From SIG701 sp045611685 (GTDB taxonomy: Bacteria; Bacillota; Clostridia; Oscillospirales; CAG-272), in assembly GCA_045611685.1 (NCBI GenBank), contig JAZKXO010000079.1:263680-327679 (forward strand): DNA of 64,000 nucleotides, read 5' to 3'. This document shows, one piece after another, positions 51,461-59,794 of this stretch (position 1 is its first letter; every line of letters starts with the position of its first letter). The position numbers and the translations under genes are program-made. Under the pieces are notes generated by a model, which worked only from the letters and a program-made list of their open reading frames with translations, did not search any database and had not been told where the DNA came from.

Positions 51461-53986
51461 ATGAAACTTTCTTTTTCGACCAAGGGATGGCACGGTCATT
51501 CCTTTGACGATTTCTGCCGCATCGCGGAGGATCTCCGCTTTGCCGGCATTGAACTGCACAACATTACGAAATCCGCATTCACCGAAAACGGCGGCCCATT
51601 CAGTGCCGCGAATGCGCCCGCCACGATCCGTGCGCTTATCGACCGTCAGCTCACCCTGCCTTGCATCGACTCCGTCTGCGACATCGCCGACGAGAGTGAT
51701 CCCGACGGAAACTTCCAGGAGATCGTTGGATGCATCGAAGCGGCACGCAATCTCCATATTTCCTACGTGCGGGTACACGCCTACGAGCACACCTCCGGTG
51801 CCTGTGATATGGATAGGATCACCGACTGCCTCGCTCGCGCGCTTGAGAAAGCCGAAGAAAACGGCATCACTCTGCTCGTGGAGACAGTAGGCGTTTTCGC
51901 CGACACAAAAAAGCTGCGCGATACGCTCAACTATTTTGCTTCCGATTATCTGGCGGCGCTTTGGGATATCCATTACACCTACCGCGTGGCAGGCGAATCC
52001 CCCGAGAAGACGATCGAAAACCTCGGTGCGTACGTAAAGCACGTTCATTTGAAGGATTCCGCCGAAACGGAAAACGGCGTAGAATACCGACTCATCGGCG
52101 AGGGCACCTTGCCGATCGAGGAACTTATGATGGCACTGCGCTCCGTCAACTACGACGGATTCCTCTCCCTTGAGTGGGACCCCAAGTGGATGCCCGAGAT
52201 CGACGATATGGAGATCATTTTCTCCCACTTCGTCAGCACGATGAGCCGTTTTGCGGACACCTCCCGCGCGGAGACAGTCTACTACGAGAACCGCACGCAC
52301 ACGGGCAAATTCCTCTGGAAAAAGGACGCGCTCATCGAAAAGACGTTCTCCGAGGTGCTCGACCGCATGGCGGAGGAATTCCCCGATCAGCTCGCATTCA
52401 AATTTACTACGCTTGACTATACCCGCACCTACGCCCAGTTCCGCGACGACGTCGACACGTTTGCCCGCGCGCTTCTGGCGCTCGGTGTGAAGGCAGGCTC
52501 GCACGTGGCCGTATGGGCAACGAATCTGCCCCAGTGGTACATCGCTTTCTGGGCGACGACCAAGATCGGTGCGGTGCTCGTTACGGTAAACACAGCGTAT
52601 AAGATCCACGAGCTCGAATACCTGCTCCGTCAGTCCGACACGCACACGCTCGTGATGATTGAAAACTACCGCGACTCGAACTACAAGGAGATCGTAGCCG
52701 AGCTTTGCCCCGAGCTTGCCGAAACGAAAACGGGCAAGCCGCTTCACGCACACCGTCTTCCCTTCCTCAGAAACGTCATTACGGTCGGCTTCTCGATGCC
52801 GGGTGCTATGACATGGGAAGAGGCGCTCGCTCGCTCGCGCGAGGTTCCCGTTGAAGAGGTATGGCGCCGTGCCGCTATGGTAAACGTGCACGACGTCTGC
52901 AATATGCAGTACACCTCCGGCACGACCGGATTCCCGAAAGGCGTTATGCTGACGCACTACAACACCGTCAACAACGGCAAGTGCATCGGTGACCGCATGG
53001 ATCTATCCACGGCGGACCGTATGATGATTCAGGTGCCGATGTTCCACTGCTTCGGCATGGTACTGGCGATGACCGCGACGATGACGCACGGCGGCACACT
53101 CTACCCGATCCCCTACTTCTCACCAAAGCCGTCCCTCGCCTGCATCAATCAAGAACACATCACCGCTTTCCACGGCGTGCCTACAATGTTCATCGCCCTT
53201 CTCGAGCACGAGGACTTCGAGAAAACGGATTTCTCCTATATGCGCACCGGCATCATGGCGGGAAGCCCCTGCCCCATCTCCGTTATGCAGGACGTCGTAA
53301 ACAAGATGAATATGAAGGAGATCACGATTGTATACGGACAGACGGAAGCCTCACCCGGATGTACGATGAGTTCCACGGACGATCCCCTGGAAGTGCGCGT
53401 CGGCACAGTCGGCCGTGCGCTTCCCGAGATCGAATGTAAGATCGTCGATCCCGAAACGGGTGAAGAAGTCCCCGTGGGCGTAAACGGCGAATTCGTCGCA
53501 CGCGGCTACAATATCATGAAGGGCTATTACAAAATGCCCAAGGCGACTGCCGCCGCCATCGATAAGGATGGCTGGCTCCACACGGGCGATCTTGCCGCGA
53601 AGACCGAGGACGGCAACTACCGCATCACGGGTCGTCTCAAGGACATGATCATCCGCGGCGGTGAGAACATCTATCCGAAGGAGATCGAGGAATTCATCTA
53701 CACGCATCCGAAGGTGAAGGACGTGCAAGTCATCGGCGTACCGGACGAACAGTACGGCGAAGAGATCATGGCGTGCATCATCTTAAAGGAAAACGAGACG
53801 ATGACGGTGGATGAGATGAAAAAATACATTCTCGATCACATGGCGAAGCATAAGGTTCCGAAATACGTAGATTTCGTGGACAGCTTCCCGATGAACGCCG
53901 CCGGCAAGATTCAGAAATTCAAAATGCGCGAGGAAGCCGTGAAAAAGCTGAATCTCCAGAAAGCCGCCAATATCGTTACCGCATAA
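51461..53986 (+). CDS. Xylose-isomerase-like TIM barrel fused to acyl-CoA synthetase
   Basis: 841 residues. Residues 1-265 form a sugar phosphate isomerase/epimerase-type barrel with candidate metal ligands in LLVETVG, LWDIHYT, VKHVHLKD and LSLEWDP. Residues about 285-841 are an ANL ligase of the fatty-acyl-CoA synthetase type: MQYTSGTTGFPKG, YGQTEASPG, HTGDLAAKTEDGNYRITGRLKDMIIRGGENIYPKEIE, PMNAAGKIQKFK. RBS AGAGGA, 14 bases after the LeuA-like stop. In the Leu T-box unit; I infer isovalerate activation for leucine synthesis. The barrel's role is unknown, and I do not recognise this fusion as a characterised enzyme. Confidence 0.85.
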   Translation: MKLSFSTKGWHGHSFDDFCRIAEDLRFAGIELHNITKSAFTENGGPFSAANAPATIRALIDRQLTLPCIDSVCDIADESDPDGNFQEIVGCIEAARNLHISYVRVHAYEHTSGACDMDRITDCLARALEKAEENGITLLVETVGVFADTKKLRDTLNYFASDYLAALWDIHYTYRVAGESPEKTIENLGAYVKHVHLKDSAETENGVEYRLIGEGTLPIEELMMALRSVNYDGFLSLEWDPKWMPEIDDMEIIFSHFVSTMSRFADTSRAETVYYENRTHTGKFLWKKDALIEKTFSEVLDRMAEEFPDQLAFKFTTLDYTRTYAQFRDDVDTFARALLALGVKAGSHVAVWATNLPQWYIAFWATTKIGAVLVTVNTAYKIHELEYLLRQSDTHTLVMIENYRDSNYKEIVAELCPELAETKTGKPLHAHRLPFLRNVITVGFSMPGAMTWEEALARSREVPVEEVWRRAAMVNVHDVCNMQYTSGTTGFPKGVMLTHYNTVNNGKCIGDRMDLSTADRMMIQVPMFHCFGMVLAMTATMTHGGTLYPIPYFSPKPSLACINQEHITAFHGVPTMFIALLEHEDFEKTDFSYMRTGIMAGSPCPISVMQDVVNKMNMKEITIVYGQTEASPGCTMSSTDDPLEVRVGTVGRALPEIECKIVDPETGEEVPVGVNGEFVARGYNIMKGYYKMPKATAAAIDKDGWLHTGDLAAKTEDGNYRITGRLKDMIIRGGENIYPKEIEEFIYTHPKVKDVQVIGVPDEQYGEEIMACIILKENETMTVDEMKKYILDHMAKHKVPKYVDFVDSFPMNAAGKIQKFKMREEAVKKLNLQKAANIVTA

Positions 53987-53995
53987 AATCGCATA

Positions 53996-54031
53996 AAAAA
54001 GGAGTTACGGAAAATCCGCAACTCCTTTTCG
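53996..54031. terminator. Terminator of the Leu unit
   Basis: Stem AAAAGGAGTT/AACTCCTTTT with an inner GGA/TCC pairing, T run after. Shared with the convergent glycosyltransferase gene. Confidence 0.8.
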
Positions 54032-54033
54032 TT

Positions 54034-55158
54034 TTAGCGTTTTGTTTCTTCCACAGCGCGCAGATAGAGCTCTTCCATCTGCCGTGTCATACCGGCCGCG
54101 GTAAACTTCTTCTCATACGCCTCGCGGGCGCCCTTTGAAAGTCTTGCGAGAAGCGCGGGATCACCGGCGATCCGACGGATTGCCTCCGCCAGTGCTTTGG
54201 GATCCTTCTGCGGAACGATAAAGCCATTCCAACCGTCTGTAACCATATAGGGATTGCCGCCGAAATCGGACGCCACCGCCGGCACGCTGAGGCTCATTCC
54301 CTCCGACAACGACAAGGAAGATGTCTCCGTACCGATCGAACAGTTGATGTTCAGATCCATAATGTTATAATAGGGAGCCACACGGTTCACAAAGCCGGTG
54401 AAGCGCACCATATGGGAAATACCCAATTCTTCCGCTTCCCGTTTCAGATCCTCTTCAATCGTACCGCCGCCAATGATGAGGAATTTCATATCCGGATATT
54501 CATCCTTCAAGAGAGCCGCCGCCCCGAGCATATAGGTATGGCCCTTATAGATCTCAAGACGCGCGGGAATGGCACAGACAAAATCCGTCTCCCCGATGTC
54601 CAGCTGTTTGCGCAGAGCCGTTTTCTCTTCATCGGTGATCCGCTCCATCTCTTCCACGCCGTTTATGATCACGGTAACTTTTTTGGGATCCACCCCGATC
54701 TCCGTGAGGTTGTCCATAGCCGCCTTTGCCACGGCGACGATATGGGTGGAAAGCGTATTATTCACGAAACCGCAGATCTGCTTGCCCGGGAAGGTGGTCA
54801 GGCGCTTCGGCTGCGGGAACACGCAGTGGCGGGAATAGAGTCGGGCAGGTACACGGCAAAGATACGCCGCGATCTTACCTGAGAGAGAAGAATGACAATG
54901 GACGAGATCCGGCTTGAACTCTTTGAAAATACGGCAAAGCTCCGACACAGCGCCCATTTCAAAGCTCTTGTCCCTGCCGTGCTCTGTTTCGATAACGGCA
55001 AAGCCTTCCGCCTCTACCAGAGGCTTCAAATCCGCCCCACGAGGCAATACCACCGCCATATCAAACTTAGTCTTATCAAAATTATGGAGGTAATTGATGA
55101 GAAGACGGCCTGCGCCGCCGATATTGGAATCCGTAATGATTTGCAATACCTTGATCAT
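54034..55158 (-). CDS. Glycosyltransferase family 4
   Basis: 374 residues, GT-B. N-terminal VLQIITDSNIGGAGRLLINYL, DLVHCHSSLSGKIAAYL, and the donor motif in SSLSLSEGMSLSVPAVASD (EX7E-like). Monocistronic, RBS AAGGAG. Stands outside the EPS cluster; target lipid or polymer unknown. Confidence 0.9.
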   Translation of the reverse strand: MIKVLQIITDSNIGGAGRLLINYLHNFDKTKFDMAVVLPRGADLKPLVEAEGFAVIETEHGRDKSFEMGAVSELCRIFKEFKPDLVHCHSSLSGKIAAYLCRVPARLYSRHCVFPQPKRLTTFPGKQICGFVNNTLSTHIVAVAKAAMDNLTEIGVDPKKVTVIINGVEEMERITDEEKTALRKQLDIGETDFVCAIPARLEIYKGHTYMLGAAALLKDEYPDMKFLIIGGGTIEEDLKREAEELGISHMVRFTGFVNRVAPYYNIMDLNINCSIGTETSSLSLSEGMSLSVPAVASDFGGNPYMVTDGWNGFIVPQKDPKALAEAIRRIAGDPALLARLSKGAREAYEKKFTAAGMTRQMEELYLRAVEETKR

Positions 55159-55189
55159 AATATTCTCCTTATCTGCTATTTCTTTCCCT

Positions 55190-55218
55190 ATTATACCACA
55201 CTTTTCCCCTCTTTACAA
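55190..55218 (-). promoter_or_regulatory. Promoter of the GT4 gene
   Basis: Minus strand: TTGTAA (55218-55213), 17-base spacer, TATAAT (55195-55190). Confidence 0.75.
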
Positions 55219-55337
55219 GAGAGAGAGCCGTTTTTGCCCAAACGGCATAAAGGCAGTGTAAGATCAAAAAGTCTTCCCGCTCATTGGCAAAAAACGGCGC
55301 ACCTGCAATAAAGCAGGCACGCCATTCTTCCCTTTCT

Positions 55338-56405
55338 TTATCTCGGGTACGTTTTCTCGAGGGACTCCCAGATGCCGTTCAGGTAGCAGGCTCCCATCGC
55401 GCGGTCATAGAGACCGTAGCCGGGCATACCGCCCTCACCCCACACGGCACGGCCGTGGTCAGGACGGATAACGCCATCAAATCCGTTGTCATACAGCGTT
55501 TTCATGATCTTGAACATATCGAGCGAGCCGTCCGCGGACAGATGCGCCGCCTCGTCAAAGTTGTGATCGCCGTACTGGCGGATGTTGCGGACGTGCGCAA
55601 AATAGATGCGTCCCTTGAGCGCGGGGATGATCTGGCAAACGTCATTCTTATCGTTGGACGAGAGAGAGCCGGTGCACAGCGTTACGCCGTTGCACGGGTT
55701 GTCCACTGCCTCGAGCATACGAACGAGCATCGTCTTCTCGGAAATGATTCTGGGAAGACCGAATACAGACCACGACGGATCGTCGGGGTGGATTGCCATC
55801 TTGATGCCATACTTCTCGCAAGTCGGCATGATTGCCTTTAAGAAATAAACGAGATTCTGGAACAGCTTTTCGTTATCGACCGTACGGTACTCGTTAAAGA
55901 GGTACTTGATCTGATCAATACGCTCCGGCTCCCAGCCGGGCAGAACGAGATCGCCCGCGTTTTCGTTGATCGTGTCGAACAGTTCTTCGGGATCGACCGT
56001 GTCAATCACCGACTGATTGTAGGATAAAACGGTCGAGCCGTCCTCGCGGAGCTTGGCCAGATTTGTGCGCGTCCAGTCAAAGACGGGCATAAAGTTGTAG
56101 CAGACGAGATTCACCTTCTCCTCACCGAGGGCTTCGAGGGTTTTGATGTAATTTTCAATATACTGATCGCGGTCAGGTGAGCCGATCTTGATGGCATCGT
56201 GGATGTTAACACTCTCGATACCGGCAAGGGAGAGATCCGCATCTTCGATGCTTACTTTGAGCGAGCGAATCGCTTCGCGTGTCCACACTTCGCCGGGCGT
56301 AGTGTCGTAAAGCGTGGAAACAACGCCCTTCACGCCGGGGATCTGTCGGATATACTTAAGCGGAATGGGATCAGTAGGTCCGAAATAGCGCAAGGACATA
56401 ATCAT
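55338..56405 (-). CDS. uxuA: Mannonate dehydratase
   Basis: 355 residues, UxuA family TIM barrel. LRYFGPTDPIPLKYIRQIPGVKGVVS is the typical start, and MAIHPDDPSW, GVTLCTGSLSSN, FAHVRNI and GVIRPDHGR are conserved metal/active-site segments. Converts D-mannonate to 2-keto-3-deoxygluconate in glucuronate breakdown. The ATG at 56405 is chosen (AAAGG upstream); ORF extension to 56675 crosses the promoter. Its product could feed a KDPG-type aldolase such as that at 2706 after phosphorylation. No uxaC/uxuB partner is adjacent. Confidence 0.94.
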   Translation of the reverse strand: MIMSLRYFGPTDPIPLKYIRQIPGVKGVVSTLYDTTPGEVWTREAIRSLKVSIEDADLSLAGIESVNIHDAIKIGSPDRDQYIENYIKTLEALGEEKVNLVCYNFMPVFDWTRTNLAKLREDGSTVLSYNQSVIDTVDPEELFDTINENAGDLVLPGWEPERIDQIKYLFNEYRTVDNEKLFQNLVYFLKAIMPTCEKYGIKMAIHPDDPSWSVFGLPRIISEKTMLVRMLEAVDNPCNGVTLCTGSLSSNDKNDVCQIIPALKGRIYFAHVRNIRQYGDHNFDEAAHLSADGSLDMFKIMKTLYDNGFDGVIRPDHGRAVWGEGGMPGYGLYDRAMGACYLNGIWESLEKTYPR

Positions 56406-56462
56406 GGCAGGAACCTTTCTGCGGATGTACCGCAAACCAAATTTTTCGCATTTTACACCGGT

Positions 56463-56491
56463 ATTGTACCATATTTCACGTTTTTTTGCAA
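56463..56491 (-). promoter_or_regulatory. uxuA promoter
   Basis: Minus strand: TTGCAA (56491-56486), 17-base spacer, TACAAT (56468-56463). Confidence 0.75.
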
Positions 56492-56629
56492 GTGCTTTTC
56501 CGCATAATCTTGAACGGTGATTTCTAGGGATTTTTGTTACTAATGCTGTGCATTCACAATTACGTAAAAAACGCACTTCCCGCCACCGAAGTGTGCGAAA
56601 AATGCGGTCCGGATTGATATTGTGCTGTT

Positions 56630-56926
56630 TCACATGGGTACGGACGTGCACGATGGCACAGGAAGCATCCACCAAAAGGCGCGGTCATCCACGGCATCCT
56701 CCATAGTGGAATCATTGAGGACGAAGCAGTTAAAGCATGCGGCGAAAAAGTGCTTGGCAACAGGCTCCCCTGCACGCTCTGAGCAAAAGCGGTATCCGCC
56801 GCCGGCCATGATCACAATCGCCGGACGGGGCGGCATCTCTAGCTCCGGTCCGTCGGACAAAATGTATGTGGTCAAAGTAGCCTTATCTCTCTCGTCGGAG
56901 CGAAGCAAGATCTTTTCAGTAGTCAC
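56630..56926 (-). pseudogene. Truncated alpha/beta-hydrolase (acetyl esterase-like) remnant
   Basis: GTG start at 56926 with AGGGGATG upstream. The first about 75 residues match the N-terminus of BD-FAE/acetyl-esterase-type hydrolases (PAIVIMAGGGYRFCSERAGEPVA, an oxyanion-hole region with GGGY). The frame then loses similarity and stops at 98 residues, before the nucleophile Ser. Normal members have about 280 residues. Adjacent frames to 56560 show no continuing catalytic part, so this looks like a deletion remnant. Confidence 0.65.
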
Positions 56927-56968
56927 AAAAACACATCCCCTATTGTCGCCATCGTTATAATACGCACA

Positions 56969-57730
56969 TTACAGCACGATGCCGTCCCGATAGCAAGCCT
57001 GATCCATTTTTTTGAGGATACATACAATCCCGCCGTAATCGGTGAGGCAATCCTCCGAAAGGGGCAAGCATTCAATCTCACGGCGTGAAAGCGATTCCAT
57101 GATCCGCCCGCCGTCGGGGTGGGTCTCGGGATCGCCGAAAAAGATTGCCGTGTTCCCCGCAAAGCCCGACGCGCCGCCAATAAACCCGTAATCGTAACCG
57201 GGCAGACGAATACCGCCGCTTTGTAAAAAGAGCACGTCCGCGCCGTCCGGCAGAAGCGCATCACGCATAGAAGGATCTGCCGTCAGGACAACCTCCCCGC
57301 ACGAAAGCGCCGAGCACCCCGCATATCCTTGATGCACACCCCGCACCGTGAATCCTTGCGCTGTAGCCTCGGCAGCTACCGTGGCGTCCACGACGTCCGC
57401 ACGACAGTATACGCGACCGTTATGGGCGAGAACGTTATACGAAACATCTTTGGGATAGGTTCGCACAAGGGGCGTGTCCCCAAGCCGCACGCGCACGTGG
57501 GCAGCGATAGCATTTACTGCATCCATCGCTTCTTCTGTGTAGGCCCTCGGCAAAACGATCGTATCACCAATCCGCGCGAGAAGCATATCGGGATGCGATG
57601 CCACGCGCGGATCGAGCCGACTGTACGGCGGCAGAACGATCACGTCGGCAAAATAGCGGCCCAGGGTATCGGCAAAATGCGCGGCGCCCGCCCCGATAAC
57701 GGCAACGTAACGCGACAAAGCACGATCCAA
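56969..57730 (-). CDS. DUF6873-like GME-fold hypothetical protein
   Basis: 253 residues from TTG 57730, chosen because AGGAGGTGG lies six to seven bases before it, inside the longer frame from 57766. Repeated beta-alpha units (MLLARIGDTIVLPR, CSALSCGEVVLTADPSM, GADVLFLQSGGIRLPGYDYGFIGGASGF) match the guanidino-group-modifying-enzyme fold family seen in Clostridia. The catalytic Cys of arginine deiminases is not evident. Function unknown. Confidence 0.65.
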   Translation of the reverse strand: MDRALSRYVAVIGAGAAHFADTLGRYFADVIVLPPYSRLDPRVASHPDMLLARIGDTIVLPRAYTEEAMDAVNAIAAHVRVRLGDTPLVRTYPKDVSYNVLAHNGRVYCRADVVDATVAAEATAQGFTVRGVHQGYAGCSALSCGEVVLTADPSMRDALLPDGADVLFLQSGGIRLPGYDYGFIGGASGFAGNTAIFFGDPETHPDGGRIMESLSRREIECLPLSEDCLTDYGGIVCILKKMDQACYRDGIVL

Positions 57731-57762
57731 AGCGACCACCTCCTCAAAAATACGGATAAAAA

Positions 57763-57790
57763 GCAAAAAACCCCACCGTCGGTGGGATTT
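57763..57790 (-). terminator. rpmB terminator
   Basis: Minus strand: stem CCCACC/GGTGGG, loop GAC, followed by GTTTTTT. Confidence 0.8.
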
Positions 57791-57825
57791 TGACGCTCAC
57801 GGAAAACCGTGTTACTGCGGATGAA

Positions 57826-58011
57826 TCAAGCGCGGGTAACCTTGCCGGAACGCAGGCAGCGGGAGCATACGGCTACCGTTTTGTGCGTACCATTGACAAC
57901 AACCTTTACTTTTCTGATGTTCGGCTTCCACATTCTGTTCGTAGAACGGTGAGAGTGGGAAACCTGAGCGCCGAATACAACGCCTTTTCCGCAAATGCTG
58001 CACTTAGCCAT
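57826..58011 (-). CDS. rpmB: 50S ribosomal protein bL28
   Basis: 61 residues starting MAKCSICGKGVVFG, with a second CxxC (CSRCLRSGKV) to bind zinc. VSHSHRSTNRMWKPNIRKV is the family core. Binds the large subunit rRNA. ATG 58011 has CGGAGG upstream; the 90-residue extension is not coding. Confidence 0.96.
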   Translation of the reverse strand: MAKCSICGKGVVFGAQVSHSHRSTNRMWKPNIRKVKVVVNGTHKTVAVCSRCLRSGKVTRA

Positions 58012-58118
58012 TTCCGAATACCTCCGTTTATATCTAATGATTGCATTCAATCCAAATTCAGCGACAATTATTATAACATAATATTTAATGGATTGCAAGT
58101 GTTTTTTCGATTTTTGTT

Positions 58119-59291
58119 TTATTTTCCGAGACTTTTCGTAAATTTATCGATTCCGTTTAGTGCTTTTGATATATGTTCGACCGAATATGCGTAGGAAATA
58201 CGGGCAAATCCCTCTCCCGACTCACCAAAGGCGTTGCCGGGGACGATCGCCACGTTCTGCTCTTCGAGAAGCCGCCCACAGAATTCTTCGCTCGTAAGCC
58301 CGAACTGGGAGATATCCGGGAACACGTAAAACGCCCCCTCCGGCTCAAAGCACGGAACCCCCATCGCGTGAAGCCCTGCCGTAAGATAACGGCGGCGGCG
58401 ATTGTATTCCTCTCGCATCATAGAAACGTCGGGATCGCCGTTTTTCATCGCTTCAATAGCGGCAAACTGTGCGGTGGTAGGTGCACACATAATCGCATAC
58501 TGATGCAGCTTGAGCATCTGCTTACAAAGCGGTGCGGGCGCGCAGAGATAACCGAGGCGCCAGCCCGTCATAGCAAACGCTTTCGAGAAGCCGCTGACGA
58601 GGATCGTGCGATCCGTAAGTCCCGGGACGGCGGCACAGGAGCAGTGCTCTCTGCCGTAGGTAAGCTCCGCGTAGATCTCATCAGAAAGAACGAGAATATC
58701 CGTCCCCTCCAGAACCTCGGCGATAACTTCAAGCTCCTCTCTCGTCATGATCGCACCGGTGGGGTTATTCGGGTACGGCAAAACGAGCATCTTCGTTTTC
58801 GGCGTGATCGCAGCTTTCAGCTCCTCCGGCGTCAGTTTAAAACGGTTTTCTGCCTTCGTCGGAATGATCACGGGCGTAGCACCGGCAAGCGCGGCCAGTG
58901 GCTCGTAGCACACAAACGCGGGCTGGGGAATGATAACCTCGTCCCCCTCCTCCAGCAGTGCGCGGAACGTAATGTCGATCGCCTCACTGCCGCCTACCGT
59001 AACGACGACCTCTGTGCGCGGATCGTATTTTGCCCCAAAGCGGCGAAGAAGATACGACGCGATCTCCTCGCGGAGCTGTGTCATGCCGCTGTTGGCTGTG
59101 TAGTATGTTTTGCCTCCCTCCAGACTTTCGATGCCGGCAGAACGGATATGCCACGGGGTAACAAAATCCGGTTCGCCGACCGTCAGGGAGATCACGTCCT
59201 TCCGCTCGCTCACAAGATCAAAGAACTTGCGGATACCGGACGGCTTTATCTCCTTGACGTGGGAGGGGATACAAGATTCGTAGTTTATCAT
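58119..59291 (-). CDS. Class I/II pyridoxal-phosphate aminotransferase
   Basis: 390 residues, fold type I. LPYPNNPTGAIMTREEL, VLSDEIYAELTYG and the PLP lysine in VSGFSKAFAMTGWRLGY are complete; the substrate-carboxylate Arg is in GFARISYA. PatA/AspC-like; substrate unresolved. Its ATG at 59291 overlaps the TGA of the Lrp-family gene, so the two are coupled and the regulator probably controls it. Confidence 0.92.
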   Translation of the reverse strand: MINYESCIPSHVKEIKPSGIRKFFDLVSERKDVISLTVGEPDFVTPWHIRSAGIESLEGGKTYYTANSGMTQLREEIASYLLRRFGAKYDPRTEVVVTVGGSEAIDITFRALLEEGDEVIIPQPAFVCYEPLAALAGATPVIIPTKAENRFKLTPEELKAAITPKTKMLVLPYPNNPTGAIMTREELEVIAEVLEGTDILVLSDEIYAELTYGREHCSCAAVPGLTDRTILVSGFSKAFAMTGWRLGYLCAPAPLCKQMLKLHQYAIMCAPTTAQFAAIEAMKNGDPDVSMMREEYNRRRRYLTAGLHAMGVPCFEPEGAFYVFPDISQFGLTSEEFCGRLLEEQNVAIVPGNAFGESGEGFARISYAYSVEHISKALNGIDKFTKSLGK

Positions 59292-59767
59292 CCGCAATAG
59301 TTCCCTCTTTCGTCTACTGCCTCGGCGCCGTAAATGACGCCCTTATCCTTGTATTTACGGAGAACGAAATGCGTGGCGGTGGAAATGACATCCTCGATCG
59401 GTGCGAGTTTCATAGCAACGAAGTATGCGACTTCTTTCATCGTCTTGCCCTCAATGAGGACTGCCAGATCAAAGCCGCCCGACATAAGATAAAGACTCTC
59501 CACCTCGGGATAGTTGTAGATCTTCTCCGCTACGCGGTCAAATCCGCGGTCTCTCTGAGGAGTAATCTTCACCTCGATGAGCGCCGTTACGCTCTCGCGG
59601 TCCGTTTTGTCCCAGTCAATGATCGCCTTGTAGCCGAGGATCACCTTTTCCGTCTCGTACTTCTCGATCATCGCTTTGATATCACCCTCGTCTTTTGCGA
59701 GCATCATCGCGATCTGCGCATCGGTGAGACGGCAGTTGTTCTCTACGATTTTCAAAAGTTCGTTCAT
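59288..59767 (-). CDS. Lrp/AsnC-family transcriptional regulator
   Basis: 159 residues from ATG 59767 (a GTG at 59779 is the alternative). An N-terminal winged-helix (LLKIVENNCRLTDAQIAMML) is followed by the RAM ligand domain (about 70-145; VTALIEVKITPQRDRGFDRVA). Such proteins sense amino acids. Coupled to a class I/II aminotransferase gene, a pairing common in Clostridia. Confidence 0.9.
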   Translation of the reverse strand: MNELLKIVENNCRLTDAQIAMMLAKDEGDIKAMIEKYETEKVILGYKAIIDWDKTDRESVTALIEVKITPQRDRGFDRVAEKIYNYPEVESLYLMSGGFDLAVLIEGKTMKEVAYFVAMKLAPIEDVISTATHFVLRKYKDKGVIYGAEAVDERGNYCG

Positions 59768-59794
59768 AGTATCACTCACTTTCCCTTTACTCTG

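Noticed and set aside
51284..52957. 557-codon minus-strand frame (similar long shadows at 49875-51260, 30944-32389, 32498-33877 and 1309-2397)
   Set aside because: All lie antisense to well-supported genes with complete motifs; their translations are low-complexity and unlike any family.
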